Shown here piece by piece: positions 17,236 to 20,616 of a stretch of DNA of 20,616 bases. The DNA is taken from positions 1 through 20,616 of the forward strand of contig RCSS01000796.1 in assembly GCA_004000155.1 (NCBI GenBank). Reading direction: 5' to 3'. A program made the position numbers and the translations under genes. Within the stretch, counting starts at the first letter, position 1. Each line of letters opens with the position of its first letter. The stretch is from Tubulinosema ratisbonensis. Its lineage: Eukaryota; Microsporidia; Tubulinosematidae. The notes beneath the pieces were generated by a model. The model saw nothing but the letters and a program-made list of their open reading frames with translations. It had not been told where the DNA came from and searched no databases.

Positions 17236-17369
17236 CAGTATCTTGAACTATATCTAATCATGTAAAACATATTTTACCATATGTTTTTTTTTAATTGGGT
17301 ATAGTATTTAAATAGAAGATATAGCGAAAAGATCTTCGAATTGATTTCCCATCTCTAGGCACTAAAAAA
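17236..17369 (+). mobile_element. SINE-like element, 5'-truncated copy with conserved stems
   Basis: Starting at CAGTATCTTGAACTATATC it aligns with the last two thirds of the intact elements and ends CTCTAGGCACTAAAAAA. The outer stem is CTATATC/GATATAG (17248-17254/17318-17324), whereas the intact copies have CTATACC/GGTATAG: both sides changed and pairing was kept. The inner AAAACATA/TATGTTTT hairpin is also kept. A short ATTTCT occurs on both sides and may be a small target-site duplication, but six bases prove little. Confidence 0.78.
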
Positions 17370-17799
17370 TTTCTTTTTATCTAATGATTTTTATTATAAA
17401 AAGAAAATGTGGTGATAAATTTTAGTATGAATTTATATCTTTGTTAAACACAAAAATTAACTGTTTATAATTGAACATTTAAATATAAAATAATAATCAT
17501 CCTATACTACAATTAGTTTCATATAAAGTTAATTATATAAAATATTTTCATATTCAAAAATACAACAAAAATATGTAATAAATGGTATATTTTTTATGAA
17601 AAACCAACCATTTATAACAAAATAGCAATACAAATATATTTAAATAAAATTATACTTTTATTTTAAAATTTTTATAATATTTTATCTAAAATTAATTCAA
17701 TAAATTAAATTATAAATTATATTTCCTAATTAAGAAATATTAATCACTTAGTTTACATCACTAAATTAATAAATTACCTAATAAAATAAATAAAATACT
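17370..17799. other. AT-rich spacer without a gene
   Basis: No coding region, RNA gene or repeat copy was recognised. It forms the 3' flank of the glutaredoxin gene. Confidence 0.6.
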
Positions 17800-18060
17800 T
17801 TATTCAATAAACCTATCCACCAACTGATCACAACCTCCTACAAACTTACCATCCAAAAAAACAAGTGGAAAACTTCTATAATTCTGTTCATCCATAGCTT
17901 CTTTGATAATTTTGGCATTCTCTTTCTCCTCTAAAGAAATGTAATGATATTCTATCCCTTGTTCTTTTAAGATTTCTTTTGCTTTTGAACAGAATGGACA
18001 TACTTTTTTACCTATCATAATGTTTTTCTTTTCTTTTAAGAGTTCTTGGAAAGTGGTCAT
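17800..18060 (-). CDS. Glutaredoxin (dithiol, CPFC active site)
   Basis: A small thiol-disulfide oxidoreductase that uses glutathione to reduce protein disulfides, probably in the cytosol. The 86 residues form a single thioredoxin-fold domain of normal minimal length. The active site CPFC is at 21-24, the cis-Pro segment SFPLVFLDG at 63-71 (family TVPxIFxxG), and the GGCD glutathione-binding motif at 75-78. The 16 residues before the first strand are a short helix; no targeting peptide or membrane anchor is seen. The ATG has no CCC block, only an AT-rich leader with GGAG. It is divergent from the bZIP gene, with 600 bases between starts; a control link is possible but only inferred. Confidence 0.93.
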   Translation of the reverse strand: MTTFQELLKEKKNIMIGKKVCPFCSKAKEILKEQGIEYHYISLEEKENAKIIKEAMDEQNYRSFPLVFLDGKFVGGCDQLVDRFIE

Positions 18061-18534
18061 TGATTTTTCTCCTTTTTTTATTTTTTTTAGTATTTAAAGG
18101 AGAATTTAAATTTTTTTAATGGTTAATTAGGTTTGTAAACCAATAATGTTAATTTGTGTTAACCAATTATTATTAAATTAATATTTTATTTTATATTTCT
18201 ATAAAAATTTGCCTCCAAATATTTAATTTACAAGAATATTTTAATTAAATAATTGATTAAATTAAAATAATATTTTTTTTAATTTACTTATAAATTTATT
18301 AATCTATTTGGACTATTTATTGCATTAAGTTGTAAATTTATTTACCTATTTAAATTATTTATTTAATTTGTCTTTTTTATTGATAAATTGTTTTTTTTGT
18401 AATTTTTTACAAACAAATTTTTGACATCAAAATTTATTTTTTTGATTCAAAAAATAAATTAAAATCAATTACAATAAATACATTTTAAACATTATATCAA
18501 TATTACTTAATAAGGAAAAATTAACATCACTCTC

Positions 18535-18547
18535 ACACCCGTACACC
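18535..18547 (+). promoter_or_regulatory. Sequence matching the yeast Rap1-site consensus
   Basis: ACACCCGTACACC fits the budding-yeast Rap1 consensus ACACCCRYACAYM at every position and lies 114 bases before the bZIP start. Whether this organism has a Rap1-like protein cannot be told from the window. Confidence 0.3.
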
Positions 18548-18650
18548 TCATCGCAGAGCATCAGATAAGGAAAAAAGAGTTTATCGACTGGTAAATTAGG
18601 TTTTAAGCTCAAACAAAGCAAAATTATAAAAATAAATTTGTATATAATCA

Positions 18651-18656
18651 CACGTG
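18651..18656 (+). promoter_or_regulatory. CACGTG box adjacent to bZIP start
   Basis: A palindromic CACGTG ends four bases before the ATG at 18661. Such boxes are bound by bHLH and some bZIP dimers, so self-regulation is conceivable. A TATATAA-like stretch sits just upstream at about 18641-18647. Confidence 0.35.
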
Positions 18657-18660
18657 AAAA

Positions 18661-19266
18661 ATGTACCCTATGAAGGATATTGATCAGAGCAGCAATAACA
18701 TGATCCCTAATCAGGATAATAGGTATCCTCCTTACCAGAATAACACGTATTACTGTGTTAGCAATAAAGAGGGAAGACAAGATCAATATTTTGATCCTAA
18801 CAATTTTGATCAAAAGATTGTTCAGCAGTGGGACAACAGGTATGATGTTGAACAGATCAAAACTATGTGGAAAAAAGAGAGAAACAGATTAGCAGCCAAA
18901 AAAAGCAGAGACAAAAAAGCAATCCAAATCAGAGAACTTGAATACAGAGATAAAAAAATGACAGAAGAAATCAGAATTTTTAAAGAATGTATCATTGACT
19001 ATGATAATATTTTAGCAGAACTAATAGGATACCTGGAATACATCCTAGGATTAAATCGCAATGAGAACAGAGATGATTTTATTTTACTGTTTGATTGTTT
19101 GTGTAAATTAAAGAAGAATGGAAATAACAGTCATTACATGATAGAAACATCTGAGATGATTGAAAGACAATTAAGAGTCACAAATAATAGGATTGATAAT
19201 TTAACCTGTAAAATAAGAGAATCTTTGAGAGAATTTCTTTCCAAGAAAAATGGCCAGTATGAATAA
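18661..19266 (+). CDS. bZIP transcription factor
   Basis: A 201-residue nuclear DNA-binding protein. The N-terminal 60 residues are Asn/Gln/Tyr/Pro-rich and disordered. The basic region KKERNRLAAKKSRDKK (71-86) has the diagnostic N-x7-R spacing (Asn75, Arg83), and the zipper begins exactly nine residues later at Leu93. The following heptad d positions are Met100, Phe107, Tyr114, Leu121 and Ile128, so this is a weak zipper with only two Leu. A second helical stretch (about 160-192) may add a coiled coil. The start is the first ATG, with a TGA two codons upstream in frame; MYPM leaves a second ATG at codon 4. It dimerises by family analogy; partner and targets are unknown. Confidence 0.88.
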   Translation: MYPMKDIDQSSNNMIPNQDNRYPPYQNNTYYCVSNKEGRQDQYFDPNNFDQKIVQQWDNRYDVEQIKTMWKKERNRLAAKKSRDKKAIQIRELEYRDKKMTEEIRIFKECIIDYDNILAELIGYLEYILGLNRNENRDDFILLFDCLCKLKKNGNNSHYMIETSEMIERQLRVTNNRIDNLTCKIRESLREFLSKKNGQYE

Positions 19267-19615
19267 AAAATCTTTAGAGAAATATTTATTGATGATCAAT
19301 TATTAACAAATCTACAAAATTAAAAATAAAATAAATAAATTATTTAATTATTAAATAAAATATAAATAAATTATAAAAAAAATAATTAATAAAATATTAA
19401 ATTTAATATTAATTAAATAAAATATAAGTGAATTATTAAAAAAATTAAAAATAAAATATTAATATTAATAAATATTAAAATATAAAAAATAAATTATTAA
19501 ATAAATTATTATAAAAAATATTTAAAATATAAAATATATAAACTATTAAATAATCAAATAATTAATAAAAAATAATCTATTTTATTTAAATTATAAATAT
19601 TTTTTAAAAAATCAT
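19267..19615. other. Almost pure A/T spacer between convergent genes
   Basis: Simple (AATAAATTATT)-like DNA carrying the 3' ends of the bZIP and RING genes. Nothing else is seen. Confidence 0.65.
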
Positions 19616-20449
19616 TTATTCTTTGAACCTACAAAATAAAACAATCACAAATAAAAGGTAAATTCCTCCTTTAGCATAATCTAACAAAGAAAGAAACCCT
19701 TCTATTTGTTTATCCCATACACTCATCACTTGAGACACCACTTTACCATTGCAAAAAGGACAAAAATCCTTGTTGCCAAGCCTACTCCACCCTTTAAGAC
19801 ACTTAACATGAAATGTACACTTACAAGAGAGACTCATAACCTTATCACTCTTCAACAATTTATTGCACAAAGCACAGTTATCTTCTACTATTTTTGTGAT
19901 AACAAACTTTTGATCTTTTAAAAAATAAACTATTTCTCTCGAAAGGACAGCAAAATAAATTGAAATTAAAAAAATAAGAAAAGGAAGAAAAATAGAAAAA
20001 TTAGCAAAAAAACAGAAAACTAAAAATATTTGTGAAGTAAGAATTGTTAAATAAAGTAAATTAAACAAATTGCATAAATAAAAAAATAAAGTAAACCTAT
20101 TTTTAAAATTAAAGAAAATAAAAAATAAATAAATTAACCAAATAAAAATTACATATTTGGAAAGAAATAAAGGAAATATTGTTAGAAGAGTAAGCATAGT
20201 TACTTTGCATGACTTAGGATGAACCTTATTCCAAATAAAGTAAACTAACTGTACCATGATTATTACTACTAATATTTGAAATAAGTATGCTATAAAGAAG
20301 AATGAACTAGGCTCTCTTTCTATGAACACTGTCTCTCTTATGACTGGTATCTTACCAGAAGTGTCTATGGTGAATATTCTTGGGTAAAAAGAAGAGATTT
20401 CTTTTGGAGAAGAGTCTAATGAGTTTATGCCTTTATTGTTTATGTCCAT
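19616..20449 (-). CDS. Multi-pass membrane RING protein, RNF121-like E3 ligase
   Basis: 277 residues if started at the ATG at 20449, which follows CCC directly (ATCCCATGG). An upstream in-frame ATG at 20515 adds 22 residues, one undefined (N at 20478), without this motif, so I reject it. Five or so hydrophobic segments lie near 50-73, 84-112, 119-146, 150-170 and 263-275. The RING-type finger is at 192-233, with ligands Cys192, Cys195, Cys209, Cys211, His214, Cys217, Cys230 and Cys233. The segment FHVKCLKGWSRLGNKDFCPFC and the following VWDKQ, LLDY residues match RNF121/RNF175, ER/Golgi ubiquitin ligases in membrane-protein quality control. In that family the fourth ligand is His in CGH; here the same place reads CKC. 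Confidence 0.8.
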   Translation of the reverse strand: MDINNKGINSLDSSPKEISSFYPRIFTIDTSGKIPVIRETVFIEREPSSFFFIAYLFQILVVIIMVQLVYFIWNKVHPKSCKVTMLTLLTIFPLFLSKYVIFIWLIYLFFIFFNFKNRFTLFFYLCNLFNLLYLTILTSQIFLVFCFFANFSIFLPFLIFLISIYFAVLSREIVYFLKDQKFVITKIVEDNCALCNKLLKSDKVMSLSCKCTFHVKCLKGWSRLGNKDFCPFCNGKVVSQVMSVWDKQIEGFLSLLDYAKGGIYLLFVIVLFCRFKE

Positions 20450-20452
20450 GGG
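20450..20452 (-). promoter_or_regulatory. CCC start-proximal motif of the RING gene
   Basis: On the minus strand CCC touches the ATG at 20449 and is the reason for choosing this start. Confidence 0.6.
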
Positions 20453-20616
20453 ATAAAAAGTAAAAAAATATTTTATTNATTTATAAATTAACAAATTAAA
20501 TAAAGAAATAATCAAATAAGTAAATAAAAAAATATTAATAATTGAATAAATAAATTAAATAAAAATAAAATATTTTTATTTTATTATATAAACGAACAAA
20601 TAAGTAAATAAAATTA

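Larger units (their letters stand above)
18061..18660. promoter_or_regulatory. Shared upstream region of glutaredoxin and bZIP genes
   Basis: 600 bases between divergent starts. The left two thirds are plain AT-rich DNA with inverted GGTTAA/TTAACC and GGTTTGTAAACC motifs near 18121-18166. The right third has a sudden GC-richer patch (about 18525-18590) containing a Rap1-like site and a GATAAG, and ends in a CACGTG box just before the bZIP ATG. No gene is visible in it. Confidence 0.45.

Noticed and set aside
18469..18813. 114-codon minus-strand frame opposite the bZIP start
   Set aside because: It overlaps the bZIP gene antisense. The bZIP frame has clear domain motifs and this one has none.
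20450..20515. 22-residue N-terminal extension of the RING protein
   Set aside because: It contains an undefined base and very AT-rich codons, and the CCC motif sits at the downstream ATG (20449).
1..20616. CRISPR arrays, bacterial operons, ribosome binding sites, riboswitches
   Set aside because: Gene content and start signals are eukaryotic. The only repeats with regular spacing are AT-rich slippage tandems without spacers.

Overview
The window looks like a piece of a microsporidian (obligate intracellular fungal-relative) nuclear genome. The protein-coding content is eukaryotic: GINS subunit Psf1, RNA polymerase subunit Rpb10, the Rrp8 rRNA methyltransferase, a bZIP factor, an RNF121-like RING protein and a glutaredoxin. 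The proteins are short for their families, no introns were seen in the recognised genes, and the spacers are extremely AT-rich. Several ATGs have a CCC or CCCC block a few bases upstream, as is usual at microsporidian start codons (genes starting at 1342-, 9344+, 13764- and 20449-). I would not name a genus. The unusually long intergenic stretches point to one of the larger, repeat-bearing microsporidian genomes.

Layout. 1-381: the 3' end of a Lys/Glu-rich protein gene. 709-789: tRNA-Asp(GTC) with a Pol III T-run. 1067-1342: a small acidic Asp/Ser-rich protein. 1351-4021: gene-poor DNA with a tandem repeat, a long near-perfect palindrome, a possible transposase relic and an eroded repeat copy. 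4022-4381: a small basic protein. 4382-7298: no convincing gene, but two full-length copies of a short retroposon-like element, each with its own target-site duplication. 7299-8204: a 301-residue unknown protein with an odd 5' end. 9344-9868: a four-pass membrane protein. 10119-10544: unknown, divergent from PSF1 (10802-11350). 11351-13548: gene-poor, with another eroded repeat. RPB10 (13549-13764) and RRP8 (14038-14649) are divergent. 15926-16648: a multi-pass membrane protein. 17236-17369: another repeat copy. Glutaredoxin (17800-18060) is divergent from the bZIP gene (18661-19266). 19616-20449: the membrane RING protein.

The recognised genes are mostly core housekeeping functions: replication (Psf1), transcription (Rpb10), ribosome maturation (Rrp8), translation (tRNA-Asp), redox (glutaredoxin) and protein quality control (RING). 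They do not form a pathway cluster. Two divergent pairs, RPB10/RRP8 and glutaredoxin/bZIP, could share control regions.

The most interesting item is the dispersed repeat family. At least six copies lie in both orientations. They share one 3' end (TAGGCAAC-type followed by an A-run) and vary at the 5' end. The two intact copies (219 and 208 bp) carry perfect 12- and 14-bp target-site duplications. The copies share hairpins, and one stem shows a compensatory base-pair change between copies. This is what a short, non-autonomous, reverse-transcribed element (SINE-like) with a selected RNA fold should look like. Two short stretches with N bases (14102-14103 and 20478) mark unresolved assembly positions.
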